Shown here piece by piece: positions 10,869-22,279 of a DNA stretch of 64,000 bases; the stretch's first letter is position 1, and each line of letters begins with the position of its first letter. The stretch covers positions 53,349,250 through 53,413,249 of the forward strand of contig CM055895.1 in NCBI GenBank assembly GCA_029582155.1, given 5' to 3'. Position numbers and translations under genes: made by a program. The stretch is from Panopea generosa (lineage: Eukaryota; Mollusca; Bivalvia; Adapedonta; Hiatellidae). The notes under the pieces are model-generated. The model searched no databases. It was not told the origin of the DNA and saw only the letters and a list, made by a program, of their open reading frames with translations.

Positions 10869-12017
10869 TAGCGCCGATAGGTTCATCTCCATACAGAGAC
10901 GGCGTTTAAAGCCCCAACATCCGATCAGAATTAGTTACTCTATCAACTGGGAGTGTATAATATGGTCTAACAATAGAACAGTTATAATACACGGCTACTA
11001 AACGCCAGCTCCACCACCACCAAGTGGTATCAATATCTCAAATTATACCTTGGATACAAAGTTGAGTGATAGAGACTGTGCTAATAATAAACTGTAATTA
11101 ATGTTGGTGTTTTATTATGCATGTGCATCAACTGTAAATTACAAATTGTGGTGGTTATAAACAGTGTCAAGGCCGTGCATATCAAAACAAAATAAAAAGT
11201 AAAAATGAATAAAAATTAGTTCCTGTCCTAATAATGTAATACACGGAAGGAGATAAAACACTTCAACTTCATTAAAGCATAAATCATGATAAATAAATCA
11301 GTTGTAATTGATAATTTACGGATAATAAATTAAGAAAAAAAACAGAAAATGTTTTTGGTTTGGTAATTTTAAGTCACTTTCAAAAGCTTTCATATGACAA
11401 AAACCTTATATACATATTTATGATATTCCTAGTGAAAACACTATCTTTAGTTTGAATCTAAAACTATCATTTCTGTTTGATGTGGTATAATACACATGTA
11501 AAGTGATTTATTCACGTGGCACCATGGACCTATTTAAATAAAGAAGAGGAAAAATTATATAATTCAATTAAATATGGTGATATATATATATACTGTTGGT
11601 GATTAAAAAAAGGATAATTGAAGGAATCATTTGAAAAGTTTGGTTATTCTCGCATGATTTGTAGTTTGTATTAAACTATTATATCTTAAATACAGCCATG
11701 TGAGCTACAGCATGCCAGTTTGTTTACAAACAATGGTCACATGACAAATATTGACTAGTTTGCTCCTCCCCCAACATTCAAATTTCTCTGTAACTGATTG
11801 TCTGTTGAAAGCAATAAGTAATAAATTATTGCAGATTTTATTCTTAAAATTTCAGGATCTGTGAGTTACATGTATATTACGACTATGTTGCATGACAAAT
11901 TTCAAATTGTTCTATTCATGAATGTATTTTAGATTTGAAAATTACTCTACCAGATCTGAATGTGTTTTGAAAAATAAGGGAAAACACTCCAACCGCCATT
12001 ACCTCCCTTTTATACCC

Positions 12018-12100
12018 AGGTTGGATCGGGGGATCGAACCCACCACCCTCCGATCATGGATCTGAAGCTCTACCACTGGTCCACGCGCTCCACTTAAAAG
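12018..12100 (-). mobile_element. SINE family 1, tRNA-like head only
   Basis: A minus-strand tRNA-like head with the same A box (here GCGTGGACCAGTGGTAGAGC) and B box (GGGTTCGATCCC) as the copies at 10.8 and 13.6 kb. It lacks the downstream body and instead continues into unrelated sequence (CCAACCTGGGTATAAAAGGG). It is either truncated or a variant with a different body. Confidence 0.75.
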
Positions 12101-12109
12101 CGCTGATAT

Positions 12110-13016
12110 GTTCATGATATTTTTTTTGTCTTTGTGTGTTTCAATGATGATGGTGAACACACATTCAAAGTTTCATTCATATCCAATGAGTGGCTGCATA
12201 GATATCTTACCTGATGAAAAACTTTAACCTGAAAAATTAAGTCGAAAAAGGGCAATAACTGTGCCAAAATGCAACCCAGAGTTATGGTTCTTGTCTCTGT
12301 GTGTTTCATTGATGATAGTGAACACACATGTGAAGGTTCATTCACATCCAATGAGAGGTTGCATAGATATCTTAAACTTAAACGCAACTAAACTCAAAGT
12401 TTAACCTGGGTGCCTAAGTCCAAAAAGGGCCATAACTGTGTCAAAAAGCAATCCAAAGTTATGGTTCTTGTCTCTGTGTGTTCCAGTGATGAGGTGAACA
12501 CACATGTGAAGTTTCATTCACATCCAATGAGTGTTTGCATAGATATCTTAAACTTAAACGCAACTAAACGTAAAGTTTAACCTTGGTGTCTAAGTCCAAA
12601 AAAGGCCATAACTGTGCCAAAATGCAATCCAGAGTTATGGTTCTTATTTCTGTGTGTTCCATTGATGATGGTGAACACACATGTGAAGTTGCATTCACAT
12701 CCAATGAATGGTTGCATAGATATCTTAAACTTAAACGCAACTAAACGCAAAGTTTAACCTGGGTGTCTAAGTCCAAAAAGGGCCATAACTGTGTCAAAAT
12801 GCAATCCAGAGTTATGGTTCTTATCTCTGTGTGTTCCATTGATGATGGTGAACACACATGGAAAGTTCCATTGACATCCAATGAATGGTTGCATAGATAA
12901 CTTAAATGCAAAAGTTTAACCTGGTTGTCTATAGACGACGCCGACGCCGACGCCGACGACAACGCTGGGGTCATGACAATAGCTCTCCTTGGACTTCGTC
13001 CCGGCGAGCTAAAATT
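12110..13016 (+). mobile_element. non-autonomous element: ~176-bp tandem core with hairpin tail
   Basis: Four and a half monomers of about 176 bp (GTTATGGTTCTT at 12281, 12458, 12633 and 12811) are followed at about 12930 by a GACGCCGACGCC run. A compact tail then reads ATAGCTCTCCTTGGAC / GTCCCGGCGAGCTAAAA, an imperfect hairpin closed by a GGAC-TTC-GTCC stem-loop. The same monomer theme ('GGCCATAACTGTGTC ... GAGTTATGGTTCTT') and a structured tail recur in the elements near 17, 43 and 61.5 kb. It does not code for protein; the 91- and 96-codon minus frames are repeat-derived. Confidence 0.8.
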
Positions 13017-13019
13017 ATG

Positions 13020-13240
13020 CAACAAGACCATAACTGATACCCAGGAACGAGAACATATAACAACATCAAGCCGGTTAGAAGTTCTAACCTATACATAAGA
13101 AAGTTGTGAATTATGCAAACAAATGTTATGTTTTTTAAGTATAGGTAAGAAGTTATATGGTATTTTTTACGCCAGTAAAAAATTCCATGTAACTTTTAAC
13201 CGGCTTAGATGTTGTTCTACGTTCTCGTATGGTCTTGTTG
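13020..13240. mobile_element. foldback MITE, ~50-bp inverted termini
   Basis: The left end CAACAAGACCATA...CGAGAACATATAACAACATC..AAGCCGGTTA is the reverse complement of the right end (TAACCGGCTTAGATGTTGTT then CGTTCTCGTATGGTCTTGTTG), except for about 16 extra bases near the left tip. The centre is AT-rich. There is no coding capacity. It lies directly after the tail of the 12.1-13.0 kb element. Confidence 0.8.
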
Positions 13241-13544
13241 TTTAATTTTTATTTATAGAATTAAGCCCGTGAAAGAGACAGACACAAATACAGGCATGTG
13301 CGCGTTAGCACTGGTTGTTTCAAAATAAATGTTTCGCGCGATCACTGAAGCTGAGTGTGAGTTTGAGGGTTTGCGATCATTTGGTAGTTGCATGCGGCAG
13401 CGAATCGACGTTGCCTGATACTATGGACTGTTGTGAAATTCGAAAGAAAAATGTACGCTACAGGTAATATTTTTGCTACTCACTTTATAAATATTTCATG
13501 AAAATTAATATGGAGATGTAGATGAACCTATAGGTACTATTAAG

Positions 13545-13722
13545 TGGAATGCGTGGTCCAGTGGTAGAGCATAAGATCCATGATCGGACGGTCGTGGGTT
13601 CGATCCCCCGTCACGATTATGTGTGTTAGACACTGTCTTTACGCATATGCTTAATACTGATTCTGCCAAGGAAGACTTCGAGTGTTAATTGTTTCACAAT
13701 CGAAGTAAAATAAATAAGTTAT
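13545..13722 (+). mobile_element. tRNA-derived SINE (family 1), plus-strand copy
   Basis: A-box-like GCGTGGTCCAGTGGTAGAGC at 13549 and B box GGGTTCGATCCC at about 13597. The body runs GACACTGTCTTTACGCATAT, CTGCCAAGGAAGACTTCGAG and ends in AAGTAAAATAAATAAG. It matches the reverse complement of 10687-10868. It is not a functional tRNA: it lacks a paired acceptor stem and a sensible anticodon arm. Confidence 0.85.
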
Positions 13723-13734
13723 ATAGTTTAGCAT

Positions 13735-14034
13735 GGTCATCAAATAGCACCGAAGGTTCATCTTCTTACAGAGACGGCGTTCGTCATTGTTCTGTGATTT
13801 TTCATGAAATATTAATTTTAAGTAAGTAATCTGAAAAAATATTACCAGAAACGGGCACTTTTCCTTCGACTTTTAGCATAAGGTCACATGAATTTACCAC
13901 CGTAGTTCAAAATAGAACGTTCTATTTTTCATGGAATATAAAATTGAAATTTCTATGTGAGATGGAATGTTCTATTTTGAAAAAAAAAAGAGCGATTTCA
14001 TTTGCATTTGAAAGTAGGACAACATCTTAAACTT
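13735..14034 (-). repeat. 300-bp dispersed repeat, right copy of the inverted pair
   Basis: Reverse-complement partner of 10209-10510. Its right part also carries the GGAATGTTCTATTTTGAAAA / AAAGTAGGACAACATCTT arm seen in the 9970-10290 foldback element. Confidence 0.85.
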
Positions 14035-14113
14035 TATTAAAAAACATGTATGTTAGCAAACATTTTTATTGACATAAACTATAGGTTACTGTCGTATTGC
14101 ATATTTTATAGTA

Positions 14114-14621
14114 CAGTAGAACTTCATTGACTCGAACACGGATGGCTGGAACACCACATATAGCTCGAACCACTTATCTGGTCCCGAACACGGATGGCTG
14201 GAACACCACATATAGCTCGAACCACTTATCTGGTCCCGGCCGAACACGGACGGCTGGAACACCACATATAGCTCGAACCACTTATCTGGTCCTGGCCGAA
14301 CACGGATGGCTGGAACACCACATATAGCTCGAACCACTTATCTGGTCCTGGCCGAACACGGATGGCTGGAACACCACATATAGCTCGAACCACTTATCTG
14401 GTCCTGGCCGAACACGGATGGCTGGAACACCACATATAGCTCGATCCACTTATCTGGTTCCGAACACGGATGGCTTGAACACCACATATAGCTCGAACCT
14501 CTTATCCGGTCCCGAACATTTCCTATTTCGATGTATATACTTGTATGTATGTATGATGCTGAACAATACTTGGCTGGAACAGCCCATAACTATTTTGTCC
14601 AGTCCCATTGCAGTTCTACTG
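14114..14621. mobile_element. pogo/Tigger-like MITE with internal 52/56-bp tandem repeats
   Basis: The termini are inverted: CAGTAGAACT at the left (after a TA) and AGTTCTACTG at the right. CAGTNGAAC-type ends are typical of pogo/Tigger elements. Inside are seven copies of a 52- or 56-bp unit (GAACACGGATGGCTGGAACA...CTCGAACCACTTATCTGGTC). The 4-bp difference is the presence or absence of GGCC-type bases at the junction. No transposase is encoded. The short frames across it (14086-14337, 14127-14327) are repeat-derived. Confidence 0.75.
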
Positions 14622-16805
14622 CACTTGGATGTTTGTGATTTTAACTTCGTCTATCACATGATACCAAAATGTTTACTGATAAAACAGCAACAGCGGTGTT
14701 GTTGTTGAACCATTTGTTACCGTTTTAAAGTTTGCAGCAAAAGTTGGAAGATCACAACAATGTTTGTGAAACAATGATACACATTTAAAGCACATAACCA
14801 TATCATGCACACATTCAGGTAAGTAATAAATACAATAATTTTGCAATTTTATTTTTTTTGGTTTTTTGTTTTTCCTTTTTTCTCAAATACTAGTTTTTTT
14901 TAATAGCAGTGACAGTGACGTAATTACATTAATTGTCCGATTATTGCTCTCTGTTTATCGGATTGTTCCTCGTTTTTCGTATTATTAATGATAAAAGTAG
15001 TGGCTATGTGATTGCTTTTATATTTTTTCAAAAAGTATGCATAAAAAGTACACATTGAATATTCATCATTAGACAGAATTTAATTTCGATATGTAGTTCT
15101 GTGTTCTTAAACTTTCTTCTTCGTCCTGTCTCCTTGTTTCTTTTGTGTTGGTGTTGTTTTGTTAAAATAGAGCACGCCACACTATCAAATTATGAGGATT
15201 TAAACTTCTTCCTCAACTTACTTTTGTTTTTTTGTTATTAATGCATAAAAGTATAGGTTTTCAATTCTTGTTTCCATTAAAAAAAATATATAAAAAAAAC
15301 AGCCCCCAAAATAAAGAGCCCTAATAATGCGAATTGTAACTCAGGCGACAAATCCATTTCAGGGTCACGGTTGGTACGGTTATGTTGACGATGGAGTGGA
15401 ACTAGCATTGCAGCATCGGGTGTTCGGGCAACTCGGCCGCCAGGCAGTATGCGGTGCAGCCATATGACCAGCCAAATTGTTTCTGGAAGTGCAAGAAAGT
15501 TTTAAATTGCTTAATATGAATATATCGATAAAAGATTGTATTTACCAATAACTTATGAAATATGTCACGTAATTTTATAGAACAGTGCCTTAATGGTCTG
15601 CTATCGAAGAATCAACGCGTCAAACAATTGTTTTGTTAGTTTCTTTTTTTATCACTCATGTTACAAATATCCGAAATATTGGAATTGTCTGTGTACTTTC
15701 CACGTTTTAAAACAAGCAAATTATTCAATGTTGGCTACATAAAAGACACTCAACATATTTAATTGTCTTTTATCCTTCGAGTGTATCCTTTGCTTGGCTT
15801 GTACATCACAGCTAAATCAATCCTTGCACCATTAATGTGTCAAAAACTTAAGGTGTCATTATTTTAAACTATCAAAACACAATTTAGTCTTCAAATGATT
15901 AAACTCATCAAATAGTGTTATAATAGCCTAATTTAAAAGTTGTTTACGAAAAACAGCTTATCAAATATCTGATAGTCTATCTCAATGACTCAGTTCGGAA
16001 TACTTTGACAATTAACCTAGTGTAAAATACGGTGTCCCGATGGGGGCCATCGCGGCATATTTTTTAAATTAAATAAAACATTATACGTCGTCTACGATAA
16101 ACTTGACATCCATAGAAAGACACAAAATTAATGAAAGAAGAAAATTTGTTAAATTGAATGATTTCGGTGACACATGTCCAATATGTTCAATGCGCGCACT
16201 GTTTGCAAAGTGAAAGTAGATTTTCAAAAAGACCATTTCGTTTTTAGAAAATGCAAATAATCTTGATAGAACTTACAATATACATGCTTGTTTTGTGCAT
16301 GTTATCATGTTTGTATATATGGTTCAAGTAATATAATTATGTTAAAAGGCCATTTCGTTTTTAGAAAATGCAAATTATCTTGATATATAACACGTTTGAT
16401 AGTAGCCTACATATGTACACAAACTGGTTAACTTACACGATTAATATACTCAGTAAACAGCAAAACTTACGTCCAAGTAAGTATGGAACAATGGGGTCAG
16501 GTTCAACCAATAATACAAGGTATTTCCCATGAGAAATAAGTAGCTAACTATGTTATATGCCAAAATATATCAATTTGGACACATTTTACAACAGTTCATA
16601 TAAATACCCATAAACACCCAGTTTGGGGCTCCAAGGTGAATAAGATCCTGAACCCAAAAGTGGTAATGTTCTATATGATACACATTAATAAATATTAGAG
16701 CCAGTATTTAGTTGATAATTGATATAAGACATAAGAAAATAAGAATCAATATACAGAAGTGAAAGTAATGTCTATATATACAGCTTGCAGCTTAACTTGA
16801 CCACA
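14622..16805. other. no gene; GC-richer island with a 46-codon ORF at 15327-15467
   Basis: Mostly AT-rich sequence without a supported gene. The stretch 15327-15467 is notably less AT-rich and forms an ATG-to-TGA frame of 46 codons (MRIVTQATNPF ... GWYGYVDDGVELAL ... AVCGAAI). I recognise no family and see no flanking exon structure. It could be a coding relic or chance. A ~40-bp phrase (GGCCATTTCGTTTTTAGAAA) occurs twice, at about 16230 and 16347. Confidence 0.35.
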
Positions 16806-16811
16806 TAGTTA

Positions 16812-17890
16812 AAATATAAAATATGTCTAATGGTAGAACGTCCGCCTTGCATGCGAAATGTCGTAGGTTCGATCCTCGGCCTGGTCATATACTGAAGATT
16901 TGAAAAAATGGTAGTAGGCGCTTCCTCGCTTCAGCATTCAGAGGATCAGTTAAAATCTGGTGAGCCCTGGTGTCAGTATCGTCTGACTTGGAGGGTAGAA
17001 TATAACCTTTTACCCTACAATATGACCATCAAGTTAGGAATATAATATATTACACACTACCTCAGAGTATTGTAAGCACGAACATTCATACCAAGTTCCA
17101 GTCAAATAACTGCAAAGAATGCACACTTATGAACAACTTGCACCAAAACTTTAAAACGAAGTTAAATACAAATTATAACCTTTTCACCCTGCAAAATGAT
17201 ATTGATTTTTTATTAAGGAGCCTGATAGGTTACATACTGCCTCAGAGTATAAAGCGCACACTTATACCAAGTTCCAGTCATATAAATGCAAGAAATGAAT
17301 ACTTATGAACAACTAGCACCAAAACTTTAACGCAAAGTTTAATACAAAATATAACCTTTACACCCGGCAAAATGGCCTTGATTTTGAATTTAGGAGCCCG
17401 ATAAGAGTATAAGCACGCACATTATAAATATCAAATTCCAGGCATATAACTGCAAGCAATGCACATTTATGAACTTCTTGCACCAAAACTTTAATGCAAA
17501 GTTTAAGACAAATTATAACCTTTTTGCGCTGCAATATTATGACATTGATTTTTAATCTAGGACCCCAATAGGTTACATACCGCCTCAGAGTATAAGCACG
17601 CACATCTATACCAAATTCCAGTCATATAACTGCAAACAATGCATACTTATGAACAACTTAAACCAAAACTTTAATGCAAAGTTTAATACAAAATATAAAC
17701 TTTCAACCGGCAAAATGACCTTGATTTTGAATTTAAACCCGATAGGTTACATACTACCTCAGAGTATTAGCATGCACACTTACGCCAAGTTACATGCATA
17801 TAACTGCAAGCCAGACACATTTATGAGCAACTTGCACCAAAAGGTTAACGCAGGCAGCACACAGACGCAGACACCGGGCCTGTTTTTATA
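16812..17890 (+). mobile_element. tRNA-Ala-like head joined to a ~177-bp tandem-core element
   Basis: At 16822-16880 a tRNA-like head has an A box (TCTAATGGTAGAACG), a TTGCATG loop as in tRNA-Ala(UGC), and a B box (AGGTTCGATCC). A SINE-like body follows to about 17010. Then come about five monomers of about 177 bp, marked by CTCAGAGTAT at 17061, 17241, 17583 and 17758, with one copy near 17402 shortened by ~16 bp. The element ends in GCAGACGCAGACACCGGGCCTG, which resembles the GACGCCGACGCC tail of the 12.1 kb element. The head may instead be a separate SINE that landed next to the array. Confidence 0.65.
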
Positions 17891-17894
17891 GAAT

Positions 17895-20800
17895 AGTCGA
17901 GTAAAACGGCCAAGTAGGTATTGATACCCATCATCCTTACCTCTTACACTGTATATATGCCCTCCATAAAACACAAGAAGATAATGGGCCAAACACATCC
18001 TTAAATCAGCCCCTGCCTAAGAATTAACACAATATTATAATAATAGACCAATACTCTAGGACATCTATTTTTAAATGTTTAGTGCACTATATGGAGTAGT
18101 TTAATGTATAATTCTATGCCATGACCAGTGACATACCTGTTTATATGTCTCTGCTATGACACATGTGACTTGTTGACAGTATAGCCTTCAGTTAACATCA
18201 GTTATGTTACTCGATTGCACGGTTTTTTACAGAGTTGGGGAAAATAATGTTTGAAATCGACCCTTTTTATGCGAGATGATTATTTAAGTGGCATAATCAG
18301 TACATATAAAGATATTTATTTTATAAAAAAAATGAATGACAAACAGTTCCGTGAATTTCCATTACCTTCCATAGTTTTATATTAGCCGATACCTCTCATA
18401 CACATGAATAAATTGTTTTTTAAATATATATATTTACTGGTCAGTAATTCTAATATGCAAATTATCAGCTTTGCTGACGGAAATTATGAAGTTTCTTATT
18501 CAATCGTATTTACTCGGTCAATTCCTTCACCCTTCTGTATCAGAATGGTCGCTAGATATGTGCAGAGTTATAAATGCATATAAAATCATTTCTGTTGGAA
18601 TCTAATTTTTCGGATACGAGACGCCGTTACTGGGGAAGTGTAGGAAACATATCAATATTGCTAGCAAAATGAACTTAAATAAAACATAATTCTTGTTAAT
18701 GCAAAAATGTACAAAAAAAAAACAATACCTTATTGTCAGCATGGCATTGTATTGCCAGAACAGCCAACAGCCGTCGGATAGCTGACAACCGTTTGTTTCT
18801 GCTGTGCCTGTTCATGGCATATATCATCACAATGGTAGCAGTCTTGTTCCCGGCAGATCTAATAATTGAATATAAGGCATTGTACAGAAATGGCACATTT
18901 ATCTCCAGTTCATGTAGGGCCTTACTTAATAGGTTCTCTCTGATGGTAAAAAGGGGATTTCTGTGACAAAACGCTCGTGTTGTGTACGACACTTGACCGC
19001 GATAATGCAACCTGAACTTACGGTCCTTTGAATCCTCGAGTGGTGTCGACCTGTTGACTGATGGAGACTTTCGATCTTTCTTTAAACTCGATATTTAAAG
19101 AAACATGAAGAAGTTAATAATAGTTAAGGGTATGGTTATGGTTAATATTGTGCCTGTTAACAAGCATTACCATGACAAGTGCTATGTTAATCCGTATATC
19201 TGTTTTTTTTACCCGGTTAAATTTGCCTTAGTTTAGAAGTCTCGTTTCAAAGCTCCGTTGGATAGATGTTCTATTAACAGTAACAAGTTTCAAAAACCGA
19301 AGGACGTCCTGAATTAGTTCCACAGTTAAGTTCCGAATCGCTAATTATTTTTATTCAGTTTGGATATATAAACCAGCTAGCTTGGAACAATTATCGGCAC
19401 TTTCTAATTTTGTCATTGTATATTTCATGAGTTACTTATTCTTTCCGGTTTTATGTATGTAAGAAGACGATAGTCAACTCAGGCAAAAAAATAATCTGAT
19501 TTAAATGAGTGTGTGTAATTAGATACGTTAGATTTAATACTAAGTGATACAAAAGTATAAAACACCAGACTTTATTTTTTATAAAGCAGTGCTATATAGC
19601 TAGTTATCTTATCTGTTTACATCTAGCTGTGCTAGTTCTATGTTAACACAGTACTGCTATCTGTAACTCTAACTATATACACACCCTCGTATGAGTATCA
19701 AATTCACCCGATCCCATGGATCGGAAATATGGTCTTTAAGTACATTGAATTCAACTTGGAGATTGATCATTCCTTGAAATACATTATATAACTTGGAGAT
19801 GGAATATTTAAATAGATTATCAACTTGAAGATTGACCTTTTAAACAATAAAAGTAAATTTAAGGACATAACTATTTATTTTAAATATACACTTTTACATC
19901 GTTTTATGGATTTTTTTAAAATATAAGCAGTAATGAAAACTTGGGTATTGCATTTTATATGCATAACTATGTAGATCATCAGGGAGATTCTTCAACTGTC
20001 TTTGAAATACTAAACATTTTACTTGGAGATTTAATTTTATTTGAAATATAAAATATCTATCATCTATGCAGATTACACTATGAAATATTATTTTACAGTT
20101 GGACATTTTAAACTGACAAATAAAAAAAATAATATCCTATCGTATATTTTTTGTTGTACCCGTACAACAAACAACGTTTTTAAATAGTAACCTTTACTAA
20201 ATCACTTTCCATCAATATGCTTATTTAATGTTCCAGGCTATATTTGACACAAACTTTATTATTTTATTTCTACTTGCCCAGGTTTCAATACTTAAAGAAT
20301 CTTGATTTAACGTGAAATCATTGCACACGTTTTAAATGTTGTACATTTGTCCGCTGTCTGTCTGTTAAAGAAGTACGCCTAGTTGCCTACTCAACAATCG
20401 CGATTCTTTCCTTTGAAAAGGAAACTTTATTACCATTTTGGTTATATCCAGTATTTGGGGTTCGTCAAAGATTTTGGTGTTCATTTATTCATATCTCTAA
20501 TGTTCGAGGTGTTATTTTAAATATTTTATAAAATAAAGACTTATAGTCTAATCACTTGGATAAAATATGCTATACATATTGATTATTTAATATTAATTAT
20601 CAATACAACACTTGCATTTTTGCTTTATTTTATTTATATTGTATAAAAATATGTGCAGAATTATCCTCTGTTAACTTTCTTTCACCTGAACATTACGTGA
20701 ATGATGAAAAACAACACAACTTAGAGAAAGGTACGTATCGTAATAATTATATCTTTGTAGGTTAAATTACTAACACTGCCAGTCGTAAATAATGTAATTG

Positions 20801-21880
20801 AGTCGATTATGTAATATATCGGTCACCTTCATTAACGAAACGTCATTTTAAGATGAGGCCTTGCCCGAGGACGAGGGCTGTTTAAAAAGTATCGCCCTTT
20901 GTTCTCGAGTTAGTGTGCAATTGCATGGTATTTCGAGTGTCTTGTGCGCTTTGACACAAGGAAATAAAAGTATTTGTTCACAGAAAAGTTTTATTGAGTA
21001 AACAAGTCCAATCAGGTCATATCAAATCTGATTGAGGTGATAAATATTGTTTTAGAATATTTATTAAGTACACACAATATAGCCTGATATAATAAGGCGT
21101 GGATGGACAGCTTTTTTATTATTTGGATATCTGTTCTGCTGTCCTTATCGCCTTATTGTGCTAGACCAATTTATGTACTCGAAAAAAATCCACCGCTTTG
21201 CTGTGTATGTCATTTAACGCTGTTATAAGGCTTGACAACATATCCAAACTGTTGAAATAAATCAATGAAACATTAATTTATCAAACAGTATTAATAAAAT
21301 ATATCATTTTGTTGAGTTACATTGAAATTATTAACAATTTACTGGGTGAACCAACAAAATCACAAACAAAATTTTGACATCACATGCACCTGTTACAGAA
21401 ATGAATAATTGTCCATCGTGAACAACATATAATGGAGAAGATTTGATGTACACACGGTTGAAGCGAAATGCACACAAAAGTTTATATTTTCTTGAAAGTT
21501 GGTGCATAGTAACCATTCTTTGTTGTTACGATTTAAATATTATGAAATGCTAATGAATAAATAAAATAAGTTACCATGTATTTTTGTAAGGAATTTGCAA
21601 TCTATATAGCCTAAGCAGTGACTTAATAATACTTAGTGGATAAGTCACTGTTATAAGTCCTTGGGAATTTGGTATATGACATACATGATAATGGGTTAGG
21701 GTTAAGGTGATCAGTCTAAAAAAAAAATGTTTTAACATTTTATCTTTTTAAATAGAAAAAAACAATACAGACCTAGTATAATAATTACCCCAGAAAACTT
21801 CATCTTATTTTTATAGGCATGAAATATAGCTGAAATACAAATAAACGCGTTCTGAGAATGTATTACATCTTTTAAAATAC
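17895..21880. other. no confident gene; one possible minus-strand exon at 18738-19010
   Basis: AT-rich, mostly unstructured. The minus-strand frame 19010 to 18738 encodes ~91 residues (LLSKALHELEINVPFLYNAL then AMNRHSRNKRLSAIRRLLAV) with less AT bias than its flanks, and it ends at AATAAG|GTATTG, a possible splice donor. I do not recognise the protein; it could be a host exon or a transposase remnant. Between 19750 and 20060 the phrase ACTTGGAGAT recurs about four times at uneven spacing, probably an old decayed repeat. Confidence 0.3.
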
Positions 21881-22193
21881 TAATTTTGGGAGTGGGTGCT
21901 TTTACACTTCTAATATTATTTTATAATTATAATTTCTATATGAAACATAATTTTAAGAACCCCAGAAAACTTTACTTATTCCTAGTTGTATTGACTGTAA
22001 ATTTAGAAAAGTGTTATTGCTTAAATACGGATACACGCAATCTGCCGTCTATGATGCAGGTATTCCTCTTTTTGTGTTGGGTAATGTTTTTACATTTTGA
22101 TATTATTTCTACAATAACAATATTAAACAAGTACCTCAAAAACTATTCAAATATTAGCAGTTTGAGTATCTTGGGTGCAATATCAAACAATTA

Positions 22194-22275
22194 CAGCGGA
22201 ACCTCTCTAATCCAAACTTGCTCGTACCAGAAGAAAAGTTCGGATTAGAAGGGTTTTCGGATTAGAAAGGTTTTT
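22194..22275. mobile_element. small foldback end of a pogo/Tigger-like transposon
   Basis: CAGCGGAACCTCTCTAATCC directly follows a TA. After a 20-base spacer, GTTCGGATTAGAAGG and TTCGGATTAGAAAGGTT return as its inverted, duplicated match. The CAGNGGAACCTC tip is typical of pogo/Tigger elements. No second full terminus was found nearby, so this is a solo end or a very short MITE. Confidence 0.6.
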
Positions 22276-22279
22276 ATTT

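Noticed and set aside
21331-21516. 61-codon minus-strand frame
   Set aside because: No recognisable domain and no splice or neighbour support.
21886-22248. 120-codon plus frame, hydrophobic
   Set aside because: AT-rich composition (Phe, Leu, Ile, Asn) like the flanks, no domain, and it runs into a transposon terminus at its 3' end.
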